From Melioribacteraceae bacterium (GTDB lineage Bacteria; Bacteroidota; Ignavibacteria; Ignavibacteriales; Melioribacteraceae), in the NCBI GenBank assembly GCA_027036655.1, contig JALWEC010000171.1:1-13757 (forward strand): 13,757 bases of DNA, written 5' to 3'. Both the position numbers and the translations under genes were made by a program. How positions within the stretch are numbered: the first letter of the stretch is position 1; every line of letters starts with the position of its first letter. The notes beneath the pieces were generated by a model, which did no database searches, had not been told where the DNA came from, and was given only the letters and a program-made list of their open reading frames with translations. This document shows positions 5,666-13,601 of the stretch, one piece after another.

Positions 5666-6676
5666 ATGAGAAAAAGAGAACGAAAAATCGTTAACGCTCA
5701 AATTACAGGCGTTGGCAAATACATTCCTGAAAAGATACTTGACAACAAATATTTTGAAAAAATCGTAGATACATCAGACGAGTGGATTAGATCCCGCACG
5801 GGAATTCGCGAGCGCCACGTTTTGGAAGAAGGTGGAACAAGTACGCTTGCGACTCGCGCAGTGGAAAATTTGATGGAGCAGACCGGACTGAAGCCGGAAG
5901 AAATTGAAGTGATAATTGTCGCGACTGTTTCTCCCGATATGTTTTTCCCGGCAACGGCTTGTTTAGTGCAGAATAATATCGGCGCAAAAAATGCGTGGGG
6001 TTTTGATTTATCCGGCGCTTGTTCCGGATTCCTTTTCGCATTGCAGACCGGCGCAAATTTAATTGAATCGGGACAGTACAAAAAAGTGGTTGTTGTCGGC
6101 GCGGATAAAATGAGCTCGATTGTTGATTACACGGACAGAACAACCTGCGTTATTTTCGGAGACGGCGGAGCGGCAGTTCTTTTGGAGCCGACCGAAGATT
6201 TGGAGTACGGCGTGCAAGATTCCATACTACATTGCGACGGGTCCGGGAAAGAAGCTCTTCACATGCTCGGAGGCGGTTCGCTTAATCCCGCGTCGCATGA
6301 AACCGTAGATAAAAAAATGCACTATATTTATCAGGACGGACAGAAGGTTTTTAAAGTCGCAGTAAAAGGGATGGCGGATGTTTCGGTTGAAATAATGGAA
6401 CGGAACAATCTGAAATCAGAGGATATCGCTTATCTTGTCCCTCATCAAGCTAATTTAAGAATTATTGACGCAACGGCGCGCCGTATGGGAATTTCCAAAG
6501 ATCAGGTTATTATCAATATTGATAAATACGGCAACACAACTGCCGCTACAATTCCGCTTTGTCTTGCCGATTACTACGAAGAAAAAAAGATTCAGCGAGG
6601 CGATAAGTTAGTGCTGTCGGCATTTGGAGCCGGATTTACTTGGGGCGCAATTTATCTTACTTGGAGTATCGACTAA
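5666..6676 (+). CDS. fabH: 3-oxoacyl-ACP synthase III (KAS III)
   Basis: It starts fatty-acid synthesis by condensing an acyl-CoA primer with malonyl-ACP. The 336-aa protein has the Cys-His-Asn triad: C119 in DLSGACSGF, H260 in VPHQANLRI and N290 in YGNTTAAT. The terminal AFGAGFTWGA is intact. The ATG at 5666 adds about nine basic residues before the usual NAQITGVGKYIP start; no alternative start codon exists closer to the domain, and AGGT lies upstream. Its TAA overlaps the fabD ATG by one base (TAATG). Whether it prefers acetyl-CoA or branched primers cannot be read from the sequence. Confidence 0.96.
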   Translation: MRKRERKIVNAQITGVGKYIPEKILDNKYFEKIVDTSDEWIRSRTGIRERHVLEEGGTSTLATRAVENLMEQTGLKPEEIEVIIVATVSPDMFFPATACLVQNNIGAKNAWGFDLSGACSGFLFALQTGANLIESGQYKKVVVVGADKMSSIVDYTDRTTCVIFGDGGAAVLLEPTEDLEYGVQDSILHCDGSGKEALHMLGGGSLNPASHETVDKKMHYIYQDGQKVFKVAVKGMADVSVEIMERNNLKSEDIAYLVPHQANLRIIDATARRMGISKDQVIINIDKYGNTTAATIPLCLADYYEEKKIQRGDKLVLSAFGAGFTWGAIYLTWSID

Positions 6677-7581
6677 TGGGCAAAACCGCATTGCTTTTCC
6701 CCGGGCAGGGTTCCCAGTATGTCGGGATGGGAAAAGATTTATACGAAGCCAATGATAAAGCTAAATCTTTATTCGAGAGAGCCAACGAAGTTTTAGGGTT
6801 TTCGATTACCGATATTATGTTCAACGGTCCTATGGAAGAACTGAAGCAAACAAGCGTTACGCAGCCGGCAATTTTTCTTCACAGCGCGGTTGTTTTTAAT
6901 TTGCTTGGGGATGTTGATTTTGACGGAGCCGCGGGACATTCGCTTGGGGAGTTCTCAGCCCTTTATGCGGCGGGAGCTTTAAGTTTTGAAGATGCGCTGA
7001 CGCTTGTACGGAAAAGGGGAGAAGCGATGCTTGCCGCCGGGGAAGTTAAGCGCGGAACAATGGCGGCTGTTATCGGTTTGGATAAGGAAGTCCTTCGGGA
7101 AAAGTGTAATGAAGCTTCCGGCCTCGGAGTTGTGGAATGCGCTAATTTCAATTCGCCGGGGCAAATCGTAATAAGCGGTTCTCCCGAAGCGGTTTACGAA
7201 GTTATGAGATTAGCTAAAGAAGCCGGAGCAAAAATCGTAAAGGAACTTGTCGTCAGCGGGGCGTTTCATTCGGAACTGATGATACCGGCGCGGGAGGAAT
7301 TAGAAAAAACTTTGAATGTTACCGAAATAAACGCCGCGGTTAAACCGGTTTACGCAAATGTTACAGCTAAACCCGTTTCAGTTCCCGACGAGATTAGGAG
7401 TCTGCTTCTTAAACAGCTCACTTCTCCCGTGCGCTGGGAAGAAACGGTGATAAATATGATTGACGACGGATTCGATAATTTTATTGAAATAGGTCCCGGG
7501 AAAGTTTTACAGGGATTGGTTAAAAGAATCAATAGAAACGTTCGATTTTCCGGTATTGATAAAATATCGGACATAAAATAA
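6676..7581 (+). CDS. fabD: Malonyl-CoA:ACP transacylase
   Basis: It transfers malonate from CoA to ACP, supplying the two-carbon units for FabH and FabF. The 301-aa protein has GQGSQ (residues 10-14), the nucleophile S89 in GHSLGE, R114 and the catalytic H198 in GAFHSE, all in normal positions. I start it at the ATG at 6676, which overlaps the fabH stop. An open frame reaching back to 6640 adds 12 residues inside fabH and lacks family similarity. GGAG lies about 11 bases upstream. Translational coupling to fabH is likely. Confidence 0.96.
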   Translation: MGKTALLFPGQGSQYVGMGKDLYEANDKAKSLFERANEVLGFSITDIMFNGPMEELKQTSVTQPAIFLHSAVVFNLLGDVDFDGAAGHSLGEFSALYAAGALSFEDALTLVRKRGEAMLAAGEVKRGTMAAVIGLDKEVLREKCNEASGLGVVECANFNSPGQIVISGSPEAVYEVMRLAKEAGAKIVKELVVSGAFHSELMIPAREELEKTLNVTEINAAVKPVYANVTAKPVSVPDEIRSLLLKQLTSPVRWEETVINMIDDGFDNFIEIGPGKVLQGLVKRINRNVRFSGIDKISDIK

Positions 7582-7642
7582 GATTTTGATTAAAAAATAA
7601 AATCAATTATATTAATTATTTGTATAGAGTAGAGGTTAAAGT
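7582..7642 (+). promoter_or_regulatory. fabD-fabG gap: possible internal promoter and weak AT hairpin
   Basis: TTGATT (7586-7591), a 16-base spacer and TATATT (7608-7613) resemble the cluster promoter at 3862-3890, which has the same -10 box. A start near 7620 would leave the fabG Shine-Dalgarno site inside the leader. GATTTT (7582-7587) can also pair with AAAATC (7599-7604), but this A/T-rich stem is too weak to be a confident terminator. Confidence 0.35.
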
Positions 7643-7645
7643 TTG
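7631..7645 (+). promoter_or_regulatory. Ribosome binding site fixing the TTG start of fabG
   Basis: AGAGG (7631-7635) stands 7 bases before the TTG at 7643. There is no ATG or GTG between this site and the Rossmann motif, so TTG is the natural start. Confidence 0.7.
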
Positions 7646-8398
7646 GGATTGAAAAAAGCTATCGTTACCGGTGGAACACGCGGAATCGGGAAAGCGATTG
7701 TTCGTGAACTGGCGACAAAAAAAATCGGCGATGATTTTTTTGCCGACGTCGCTTTTATTTATAACAGTTGCGATTCGTGCGCGGAGGAACTTGTTTCGGA
7801 GCTGACAGCTCTCGGCGCTAACGTTAAAGCTTATAAAACGGATGTAGCCTCTTTCGATGAAGTTCAAGAAACCGTAAAAAATATTATCGCGGATTTCGGT
7901 TCGATTGATATTTTGATAAATAATGCAGGCATCACAAAGGATAATTTGCTGATGCGAATGAGCGAAGAAGATTTTGATTCGGTAATCCGGGTTAATCTTA
8001 AAAGCGTGTTTAATTTTACCAAAGCCGTTTCAAGACAGATGCTGAAACAAAGAGGCGGTAAGATTGTAAATATTTCATCGGTTGTCGGAATAATCGGGAA
8101 TCCCGGTCAGGCTAATTATTCATCTTCTAAAGCGGGAATAATCGGCTTTACAAAATCAATCGCAAAGGAATTTGCTTCCCGCGGTATTAACGTAAACGCC
8201 GTTGCGCCCGGATATATTAAAACCGAGATGACCGAATCTCTGAACGATAATCAGCAGAACGCTTTGCTGGAGTTTATACCGATGAAGCGGATGGGAACTC
8301 CGGAAGATATCGCCAAAACGGTTTTGTTTTTATCAAGCGATGACGCCTCATATATAACGGGACAAGTAATTACCGTTGACGGCGGAATGGTGATGTAA
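7643..8398 (+). CDS. fabG: 3-oxoacyl-ACP reductase FabG
   Basis: This NADPH-dependent short-chain dehydrogenase reduces 3-oxoacyl-ACP, the first reductive step of each elongation round. The 251-aa protein has TGGTRGIG (residues 9-16), NNAG (93-96), N118, catalytic S146 in NISSVVG, and Y159 with K163 in YSSSKAG. Together with its position this supports a true FabG rather than another SDR. The start is TTG with a good ribosome binding site. The loop after the first helix (about 26-36, KKIGDDFFADV) is slightly longer than in many FabG proteins. A 61-bp gap from fabD may hold its own promoter. Confidence 0.95.
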   Translation: MGLKKAIVTGGTRGIGKAIVRELATKKIGDDFFADVAFIYNSCDSCAEELVSELTALGANVKAYKTDVASFDEVQETVKNIIADFGSIDILINNAGITKDNLLMRMSEEDFDSVIRVNLKSVFNFTKAVSRQMLKQRGGKIVNISSVVGIIGNPGQANYSSSKAGIIGFTKSIAKEFASRGINVNAVAPGYIKTEMTESLNDNQQNALLEFIPMKRMGTPEDIAKTVLFLSSDDASYITGQVITVDGGMVM

Positions 8399-8448
8399 GA
8401 TTTTTAACTAATTAAATATTTCCATATAATAAAAACCAGGAGTGAAAA
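8399..8448 (+). promoter_or_regulatory. Possible acpP promoter (-10 TATAAT)
   Basis: A perfect TATAAT lies at 8425-8430 in the 50-bp gap between fabG and acpP. The best -35 candidate (around 8403-8408, TTTAAC) is poor. The implied leader is only about 12 bases, containing the AGGAG site of acpP. A separate acpP promoter is biologically plausible because ACP is abundant. Confidence 0.3.
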
Positions 8449-8685
8449 ATGGATTTGGAAAAAAAAGTAAAAGAGATAATTATGGACAAGCTTGGCGTTG
8501 ACGAAGGTCAAATTACGCCGGAAGCTTCATTTACAAACGACTTAGGCGCCGACTCACTTGATACGGTAGAATTAATTATGGGATTCGAAGAAGAATTCGG
8601 CGTTTCCATTCCCGACGAAGACGCGGAAAAAATATCTACCGTCGGCGATGCAATTAATTATTTGAAAGATAAGGTTGGCAAATAA
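8449..8685 (+). CDS. acpP: Acyl carrier protein
   Basis: This 78-aa acidic helical protein carries growing acyl chains on a 4'-phosphopantetheine attached to S36 in the motif [11 protein letters not shown]. Its sequence and length are standard for AcpP. AGGAG lies 6 bases before the ATG, the strongest ribosome binding site in the fab cluster. It is followed after 21 bases by a strong hairpin, so part of the transcripts probably end here, with a gene dosage effect favouring ACP. Confidence 0.97.
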   Translation: MDLEKKVKEIIMDKLGVDEGQITPEASFTNDLGADSLDTVELIMGFEEEFGVSIPDEDAEKISTVGDAINYLKDKVGK

Positions 8686-8706
8686 TTCTTGTTAACTTTT
8701 TTACGA

Positions 8707-8738
8707 GCCTGAAAAGTTTTCTTTTCAGGCATCTTTTT
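8707..8738 (+). terminator. Strong hairpin between acpP and fabF (terminator or attenuator)
   Basis: GCCTGAAAAG (8707-8716) and CTTTTCAGGC (8721-8730) form a perfect 10-bp stem with a TTTT loop, followed by ATCTTTTTAT. It looks like an intrinsic terminator, but it lies inside a same-strand gene cluster, with fabF starting 20 bases later and no obvious promoter between. Partial termination, or stabilisation of the acpP mRNA 3' end, is the likely role. Confidence 0.85.
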
Positions 8739-8757
8739 ATCAATAATAAGGTTTTTT

Positions 8758-10002
8758 ATGAGTGTTAGAAGAGTTGTAATTACCGGACTCGGAGCGGTTA
8801 CTCCGATAGGCAATGATATAGATACGTTTTGGAACGGATTGCTCGAAGGCAGAAACGGCGCAAAAACAATTACAAAGTTTGACCCTTCCGAATTGCCTAC
8901 GCAGTTTGCTTGCGAAGTTAAAGATTTTGACGTTGAAAAATATATGGATAGGAAAGCCGCGCGCAGAATGGATTTGTTCACGCAATATGCAATGGCTGCG
9001 TCCACGCAAGCCGTAGATGATTCCGGACTTGATTTGGACAATGAGGATTTGGAACGAATCGGAGTAATTTACGGCAGCGGCATCGGAGGAATGGAAACAT
9101 TCGTAACCCAGCTTAATGCGTTTCAGAACGGCGGCGCGCGAAGAGTTTCGCCTTTCTTTGTCCCGATGCTGATTACCGATATTTCGGCGGGACATATTTC
9201 AATTAAGTACGGATTCAAAGGACCGAATTATGCAACGGTCTCGGCTTGCGCGACATCGTCGCACGCTTTGGCTGATGCGTTTTTTATGATTCAAAGAGGT
9301 TCGGCGGACGTTATAGTAACCGGAGGTTCCGAAGCGACGATTATTCCGATGTCTATTGCCGGGTTTAACGCGGCGCGCGCAATCTCTACTTGGAACGATA
9401 AGCCTGAAAAAGCTTCACGCCCGTTTGATAAAGAACGCAACGGATTTGTAATGGGCGAAGGAGCCGGAACGTTAATTCTTGAAGAGTACGAACACGCCAA
9501 AGCGCGCGGAGCTAAAATTTACGCCGAAGTTATCGGGGCAGGTTTAACCGCTGATGCATATCATGTTACAGCACCCGCACCGGAAGGGGAAGGAGCTTTC
9601 CGTTCGATGCGCGAAGCTTTAAGAGACGGCGGGATAACCCCGGAGGACATTGATTACATTAACGCCCACGGCACTTCAACGCCGTTGAACGATTTAAATG
9701 AAACCAAAGCGATTAAAAAACTTTTCGGCGAACATGCTTATAAAGTGTCCGTCAGTTCAACCAAGTCTATGACAGGGCATCTTCTCGGAGCCGCCGGAGC
9801 TATTGAAGCGATTGCTACAACGCTTGCAATACGGAATAACATAGTTCCGCCAACCATTAATTTGGACGACCCCGATCCCGAATGCGACTTGGATTATACG
9901 CCGCACAAGCCGAAAGAACGTGAAATTAATTATGCTATTAGTAACACGTTTGGTTTCGGCGGACATAATGCATCGATATTGTTAAAAAAAATTAACGAGT
10001 AA
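8758..10002 (+). CDS. fabF: 3-oxoacyl-ACP synthase II (KAS II)
   Basis: It elongates acyl-ACP by condensation with malonyl-ACP. The 414-aa length is normal. The Cys-His-His triad is present: C164 in [11 protein letters not shown]304 in [11 protein letters not shown] and H341 in [13 protein letters not shown], with the conserved K336. The C-terminal [11 protein letters not shown] is intact. The start is ATG at 8758 with AAGG 6 bases upstream (8748-8751). It follows the acpP hairpin and is 2 bases from rnc, so fabF and rnc share one transcript. Confidence 0.97.
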   Translation: MSVRRVVITGLGAVTPIGNDIDTFWNGLLEGRNGAKTITKFDPSELPTQFACEVKDFDVEKYMDRKAARRMDLFTQYAMAASTQAVDDSGLDLDNEDLERIGVIYGSGIGGMETFVTQLNAFQNGGARRVSPFFVPMLITDISAGHISIKYGFKGPNYATVSACATSSHALADAFFMIQRGSADVIVTGGSEATIIPMSIAGFNAARAISTWNDKPEKASRPFDKERNGFVMGEGAGTLILEEYEHAKARGAKIYAEVIGAGLTADAYHVTAPAPEGEGAFRSMREALRDGGITPEDIDYINAHGTSTPLNDLNETKAIKKLFGEHAYKVSVSSTKSMTGHLLGAAGAIEAIATTLAIRNNIVPPTINLDDPDPECDLDYTPHKPKEREINYAISNTFGFGGHNASILLKKINE

Positions 10003-10004
10003 AG

Positions 10005-10757
10005 TTGTCTGTTTGGGATACGTTTAAAGAGTTTTTCGGAGCGGCGGGAACTACGCCGCTCACTTTAGAAGAAAGATTAAAACGGCTGGAATTATTGCTT
10101 GGATTCCCGATTGATAACTCCGCCCTTTTCCTTGAAGCGATAACGCACCAGTCGGCAATTTCAAGATTCAGCAAATTAAAGCGTTCTAATCAGAGGCTGG
10201 AGTTTCTTGGCGACGCGGTTTTGGGAATGGTTGTCGCAGAGTATTTATTCAAGAATTTTCCCGAGGACGACGAAGGACATTTAACAAAGTTTCGAGTTCG
10301 TCTTGTCGATAAAGAAGCGCTGTATAGAACTGCGCTGAATTTGAAGTATGACAAAATAGTTCTTTTTGACAAACGCTTTATAAAAAATAACAGGTCGGGA
10401 TTAAAATCGATTCTTGCCGACGCAATGGAATCCTTAATAGGCGCTATTTATTTGGACCAAGGATTGAAGAAAACAGAAGAGTTGATTGAAAAATGGATTA
10501 TTGATATTATTGATTTTTCAAAGGATTCTAACTATAAAGGTCAGCTTCTTGAGATAGCACATAAAGAGGGTTATGGAAATCCGGTTTATGAACTTGTCAA
10601 TGTTCAAGGACCAGATCATGAAAGAACATTTACCGTTGCCGTTATGCTGAAAGGGAAAAAAGTTGCTGTCGGTAAAGGACAAAATAAAAAATCCGCCGAA
10701 CAACATGCGGCAAAAGAAGCGTTAAGAGTTTGGAAAGAAGCGATAAACTCTTTATAA
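10005..10757 (+). CDS. rnc: Ribonuclease III
   Basis: This double-strand-specific endoribonuclease processes rRNA precursors and structured mRNAs. The catalytic domain (about residues 20-170) has RLEFLGDAVLG (E66, D70) and D139 with E142 in DAMESLIGAIYLDQG. The dsRNA-binding domain follows at about 178-245, ending in KKSAEQHAAKEAL. The 250-aa length is normal. The start is taken as TTG at 10005, 2 bases after the fabF stop, with only a weak GAG upstream; coupling to fabF is likely. The start is less certain than the identity. A neighbouring acpP/fab-rnc arrangement is common in bacteria. Confidence 0.95.
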   Translation: MSVWDTFKEFFGAAGTTPLTLEERLKRLELLLGFPIDNSALFLEAITHQSAISRFSKLKRSNQRLEFLGDAVLGMVVAEYLFKNFPEDDEGHLTKFRVRLVDKEALYRTALNLKYDKIVLFDKRFIKNNRSGLKSILADAMESLIGAIYLDQGLKKTEELIEKWIIDIIDFSKDSNYKGQLLEIAHKEGYGNPVYELVNVQGPDHERTFTVAVMLKGKKVAVGKGQNKKSAEQHAAKEALRVWKEAINSL

Positions 10758-10783
10758 AATTAATGGAAAGAGCCAATTTTATA

Positions 10784-10812
10784 TTGACATTCTTGTCATA
10801 TTTCGTTAATCT
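10784..10812 (+). promoter_or_regulatory. Promoter of the exbB-exbD-exbD operon
   Basis: A consensus -35 TTGACA (10784-10789), a 17-base spacer and TAATCT (10807-10812) lie in the 111-bp gap after rnc. Transcription would start near 10819, giving a leader of about 50 bases. The -35 box overlaps an inverted repeat, listed separately. Confidence 0.55.
10785..10798. promoter_or_regulatory. Inverted repeat TGACA-N4-TGTCA over the -35 box, possible operator
   Basis: TGACA (10785-10789), ttct, TGTCA (10794-10798) is a perfect two-fold symmetric site overlapping the -35 box. A repressor bound here would block the exb operon. It does not match a classical Fur box that I can recognise, and the -35 consensus itself supplies one arm, so chance is possible. 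Confidence 0.3.
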
Positions 10813-10868
10813 TAAAACTTAGATTTTGATTTAATTACTAAAAAATATAATAATGGAGGTTATCTCTC

Positions 10869-11564
10869 ATGCAGTTAATTGCAGCATTATTTGGTAGCAT
10901 CACCTATGTGATTGCGCAAGCTCAGAACACAGGCGTTTTAACTTATTTACAAGAAAAATTTGAAGCCGGCGGCGGTTTCATGTGGCCTATTCTCCTCAGT
11001 TTGGTTTTGGGTCTTGCATTTGTTATCGAACGCTTTTGGAACTTAACAAAAGCTTCCACAAATACAAAAAAATTCGTACTTCAAATTAAAGAAGCCTTGG
11101 ATGAAGGCGGAGTTGAAAAAGCTATTGAAATTTGTGAAAACAGCAGCAGTGCTATTGCTTCGGTTTTCCATGCCGGTTTAATGAGATTTGACGAAGGTCT
11201 TGACGCGGTTGAAAAAGCTGTTATGGCTTACGGCGCATTAGAGATGGGCTTCCTCGAAAAAGGATTAATCTGGATCTCAACTTTTATTACACTTGCTCCT
11301 ATGTTAGGGTTTACCGGAACGGTTCAAGGTATGATTGAAGCTTTTGACGCTATTGCGGCTGCGGCTCAGATTTCTCCGGGCGTTGTTGCTTCCGGTATTT
11401 CAGTTGCGTTGTTGACAACGTTATTCGGTTTGGTTACCGCTATGATTCTTCAGATTTTCTACAACTACTTTATCGCTAAGATTGACAGCATTGTTGCTGG
11501 AATGGAAGAAAGCAGCGTTGAACTTATAGATATGTTATATGCATTCAAAAAGAATAAAAAATAA
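10869..11564 (+). CDS. exbB: ExbB/TolQ-family proton channel subunit
   Basis: This inner-membrane subunit of the ExbB-ExbD motor uses the proton gradient to drive TonB-type (or Tol-type) energy transfer to the outer membrane. The 231-aa protein has a hydrophobic N-terminus (about 1-17) and then three helices: about 36-55, about 132-155, and about 170-203. The family core LAPMLGFTGTVQGMIEAF (142-159) and the PGVVASGISVALLTTLFGL segment are well conserved. GGAGG lies 9 bases before the ATG. It is first in the operon and 20 bases from exbD1. ExbB is preferred over TolQ because two exbD genes follow, but the sequence alone does not exclude TolQ. Confidence 0.9.
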   Translation: MQLIAALFGSITYVIAQAQNTGVLTYLQEKFEAGGGFMWPILLSLVLGLAFVIERFWNLTKASTNTKKFVLQIKEALDEGGVEKAIEICENSSSAIASVFHAGLMRFDEGLDAVEKAVMAYGALEMGFLEKGLIWISTFITLAPMLGFTGTVQGMIEAFDAIAAAAQISPGVVASGISVALLTTLFGLVTAMILQIFYNYFIAKIDSIVAGMEESSVELIDMLYAFKKNKK

Positions 11565-11584
11565 TCTAACCGAGAGAAATAATT

Positions 11585-12118
11585 ATGGCATTCAAGAAAA
11601 GAAAAATCAGAGAAGCTGAAATTCCGTCATCGTCAATGGCAGATATAGCTTTCTTGCTTCTATTATTTTTCTTGGTTTCGACTACGATTGATGTCGATAC
11701 CGGTATCGGATTAACGCTTCCGGAATACATTCCTCCGGAACAGCAGGAATTTGCTCCCATGTCGAAAGATAGAATGGCAGCATTATTAATTAACGCAGCC
11801 GGCGACGTACTTTTGAATAATGAACAGATTTCTGTTAATCAAGTTAAAGAAAAGTTAAAACCAAGAATTATAAGCAAGATTAATCTTCCTAAAAAGAAAA
11901 AGTTAGTTGTTTCCGTTAAAACTGACAGAAAAACAAATTATAACGTTTACATTCAGGTTTTAGATCAAGTAAAAGGGGCTTATTTTGAAGTTAGGGACGA
12001 ATATTCCAGAAAAACTTACGGAAGACCGTTCAAGGATTTGAACGAGGAAGAACAGAAAGACGTTCGTTCCAAAATCCCGATTATTATCTCGATTGCAGAA
12101 CCTGAAGCTGTTAAATAA
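11585..12118 (+). CDS. exbD: ExbD/TolR-family protein, long form
   Basis: This partner of ExbB has a single N-terminal transmembrane helix (about residues 19-36) carrying the essential aspartate (D20, in SMADIAFLLLLFFLVSTT) and a periplasmic domain. At 177 aa it is longer than a classical ExbD (about 140). After the conserved YIQVLDQVKGA (about 122-132) it has an extra charged segment, roughly 134-177, including SRKTYGRPFKDLNEEEQ and a hydrophobic IPIIISI strand. Long and short ExbD copies side by side are known in Bacteroidota-type genomes. It lies 17 bases before the second copy. Confidence 0.9.
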   Translation: MAFKKRKIREAEIPSSSMADIAFLLLLFFLVSTTIDVDTGIGLTLPEYIPPEQQEFAPMSKDRMAALLINAAGDVLLNNEQISVNQVKEKLKPRIISKINLPKKKKLVVSVKTDRKTNYNVYIQVLDQVKGAYFEVRDEYSRKTYGRPFKDLNEEEQKDVRSKIPIIISIAEPEAVK

Positions 12119-12135
12119 AAAAGGAATAAGTAATA

Positions 12136-12549
12136 ATGAAATTCGAAAAAAAGCGTGCGAATGCTAAACAAGAAATCCCAACAGCGTCGATGCCTGATAT
12201 CGTTTTTATGTTACTTCTCTTTTTTATGGTTTCAACTACTTTAAGAGAAGTTGACGTTTACGTTAAATATCAGCTGCCGGAAGCCAAATCTATTGAAAAG
12301 ATTGAAAACAAAAGGTTGGTTTCCTATATCTGGGTCGGAAACGACGGAAGAATTCAGCTTAACGACGCTATTGTAAAAGTTGAAGAGATTCAGCCGCTTA
12401 TGTATAAAAAAAGAGTTTCTTTGCCTAACGTTATTGTTTCACTCAGAATTGATAAAAACTCCGAGATGGGACTTGTAACCGATATACAACAGGAATTAAG
12501 AAAAGCTGATGCAAGGCGAATTAACTATTCAACTTTGCTAAAACAATAA
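12136..12549 (+). CDS. exbD: ExbD/TolR-family protein, short form
   Basis: This 137-aa second ExbD has one transmembrane helix (about 20-37) with D21 in SMPDIVFMLLLFFMVSTT, and a periplasmic domain with DGRIQLND (about 70-77) and a conserved VIVSLRIDKNSEM segment. Its N-terminal PTASMPDI parallels the long copy's PSSSMADI, so the two arose by duplication but have since diverged strongly. It may form a mixed ExbD dimer within one ExbB ring. No tonB or tolR-tolB genes follow; a terminator closes the operon. Confidence 0.9.
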   Translation: MKFEKKRANAKQEIPTASMPDIVFMLLLFFMVSTTLREVDVYVKYQLPEAKSIEKIENKRLVSYIWVGNDGRIQLNDAIVKVEEIQPLMYKKRVSLPNVIVSLRIDKNSEMGLVTDIQQELRKADARRINYSTLLKQ

Positions 12550-12566
12550 AATTAACATTTTATCAC

Positions 12567-12605
12567 AAGGCAGGTTGTATGAATTTATAGCCTGCCTTTT
12601 TTTTT
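12567..12605 (+). terminator. Intrinsic terminator after the exb operon
   Basis: AAGGCAGG (12567-12574) pairs with CCTGCCTT (12591-12598) across a 16-base loop, and is followed by a run of nine T (12597-12605). It lies 18 bases after the stop of the short exbD. Confidence 0.9.
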
Positions 12606-12620
12606 GAACGGAGGTTCAAA

Positions 12621-13067
12621 ATGTCCTTGAAAGATAAAATTAACCAAGACTTAAAAGAAGCGATGAAAGCGGGCGATAAAATTCGTCTGCAGACAATTAG
12701 ATCAATCAGAGCGCTTATTTTAGAGTTTGAAAAAAGCGGCGCAAACCGTGAAATGACAGAAGAAGATGAGATTAAGCTGCTTACTTCAGCCGCCAAAAAA
12801 AGAAAAGAATCGATTGAGCAATACACTAAGGGAGGGCGAGAAGAGCTTGCCTTAAAGGAAGCCGAAGAACTTAAGATAATTGAAACATATTTGCCCAAAC
12901 AGTTATCCGAAAAAGAGGTGGAAGAGTTTGTTAAAAATTTAGCGCAAGAAATTAACGCCGAGACAAAAAAAGATTTCGGTAGATTAATGGGCGCTTCGGT
13001 TAAAGCTTTGAAGGGGAAAGCTGACGGAAATGTAATAAGAGGCATTGTGGAAAAAATCTTGAGCTGA
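12621..13067 (+). CDS. yqeY: GatB/YqeY domain-containing protein
   Basis: This 148-aa protein consists of the YqeY domain, the same all-helical fold as the C-terminal part of GatB, which contacts tRNA in the amidotransferase complex. Its cellular role as a free protein is not well established. It begins SLKDKINQDLKEAMKAGDK and contains ETYLPKQLSEKEVEEFV (about 93-109) and the DFGRLMGASVKALKGKADGN segment, all typical. GGAGG stands 6 bases before the ATG. It follows the exb terminator with only about 15 bases between, so its own promoter must lie within or before the terminator, or read-through serves it. cvpA follows after 3 bases. Confidence 0.92.
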   Translation: MSLKDKINQDLKEAMKAGDKIRLQTIRSIRALILEFEKSGANREMTEEDEIKLLTSAAKKRKESIEQYTKGGREELALKEAEELKIIETYLPKQLSEKEVEEFVKNLAQEINAETKKDFGRLMGASVKALKGKADGNVIRGIVEKILS

Positions 13068-13070
13068 TTT

Positions 13071-13601
13071 GTGAATTACATTGATTTCATTTTGCTCGGC
13101 GGTTTGGGAATAGGTTTCATCTTAGGTTTTAAGGATGGGATAATACGCAAGCTGATAGGGCTTATCGGTTTTACGGCAGGCATTGCGGCGGCATTAGCCT
13201 GGGCGGATACGCTGGGCGCAAAATTGATGGGGTTTTTCGATAATGAAATTAACCTTTCAAGAGTAATCGCGGGTATTCTGATTTTCTTTGTGGTACTGAT
13301 TATTTTTTCCGTAATTAAGAGGTTGGCGCATCCGGCGGATAAAGTTAACCGTTTTCTCAATCAGCTTCTCGGCGGAATTTTCGGCGTTGTGCAGATGGCT
13401 TATTTCCTTAGCGGTTTTCTTTTATTCTTTCATATTTTTAATCTTCCTCCGCAGAACGTTGCCGACAAGTCGCTTTCCTACAACACTATATATAAAATAC
13501 TTCCCGAAACGATTGATTTTATCCTCGGCGATAAAAATGCCACACAGGATTATCTTAAGGAATTTCTGAACACTGCGCAAAAAGAAACGGATATCAGTTG
13601 A
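13071..13601 (+). CDS. cvpA: CvpA family membrane protein
   Basis: This 176-aa integral membrane protein has four helices at about residues 3-20, 28-47, 63-83 and 100-123, then a soluble tail. It matches the CvpA (colicin V production) family, whose biochemical role is unsettled. NYIDFILLGGLGIGFILGFKDG is the family-typical start. The GTG at 13071 lies 3 bases after yqeY with a weak GAG upstream, and the stop overlaps the next ATG by one base. cvpA next to mutS2 is a common arrangement. Confidence 0.88.
   Translation: MNYIDFILLGGLGIGFILGFKDGIIRKLIGLIGFTAGIAAALAWADTLGAKLMGFFDNEINLSRVIAGILIFFVVLIIFSVIKRLAHPADKVNRFLNQLLGGIFGVVQMAYFLSGFLLFFHIFNLPPQNVADKSLSYNTIYKILPETIDFILGDKNATQDYLKEFLNTAQKETDIS

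Noticed and set aside
6640..6675. Upstream extension of fabD by 12 residues
   Set aside because: It overlaps the fabH coding end and lacks family similarity; the ATG at 6676 starts exactly at the conserved GKTALLFPGQGSQ region.
8740..9195. 151-codon minus-strand frame across the start of fabF
   Set aside because: Antisense to conserved FabF; no family resemblance.
12563..13045. 160-codon minus-strand frame opposite yqeY
   Set aside because: The serine/leucine-rich peptide is the typical complement of a Lys/Glu-rich helical protein; yqeY has a strong ribosome binding site and family match.
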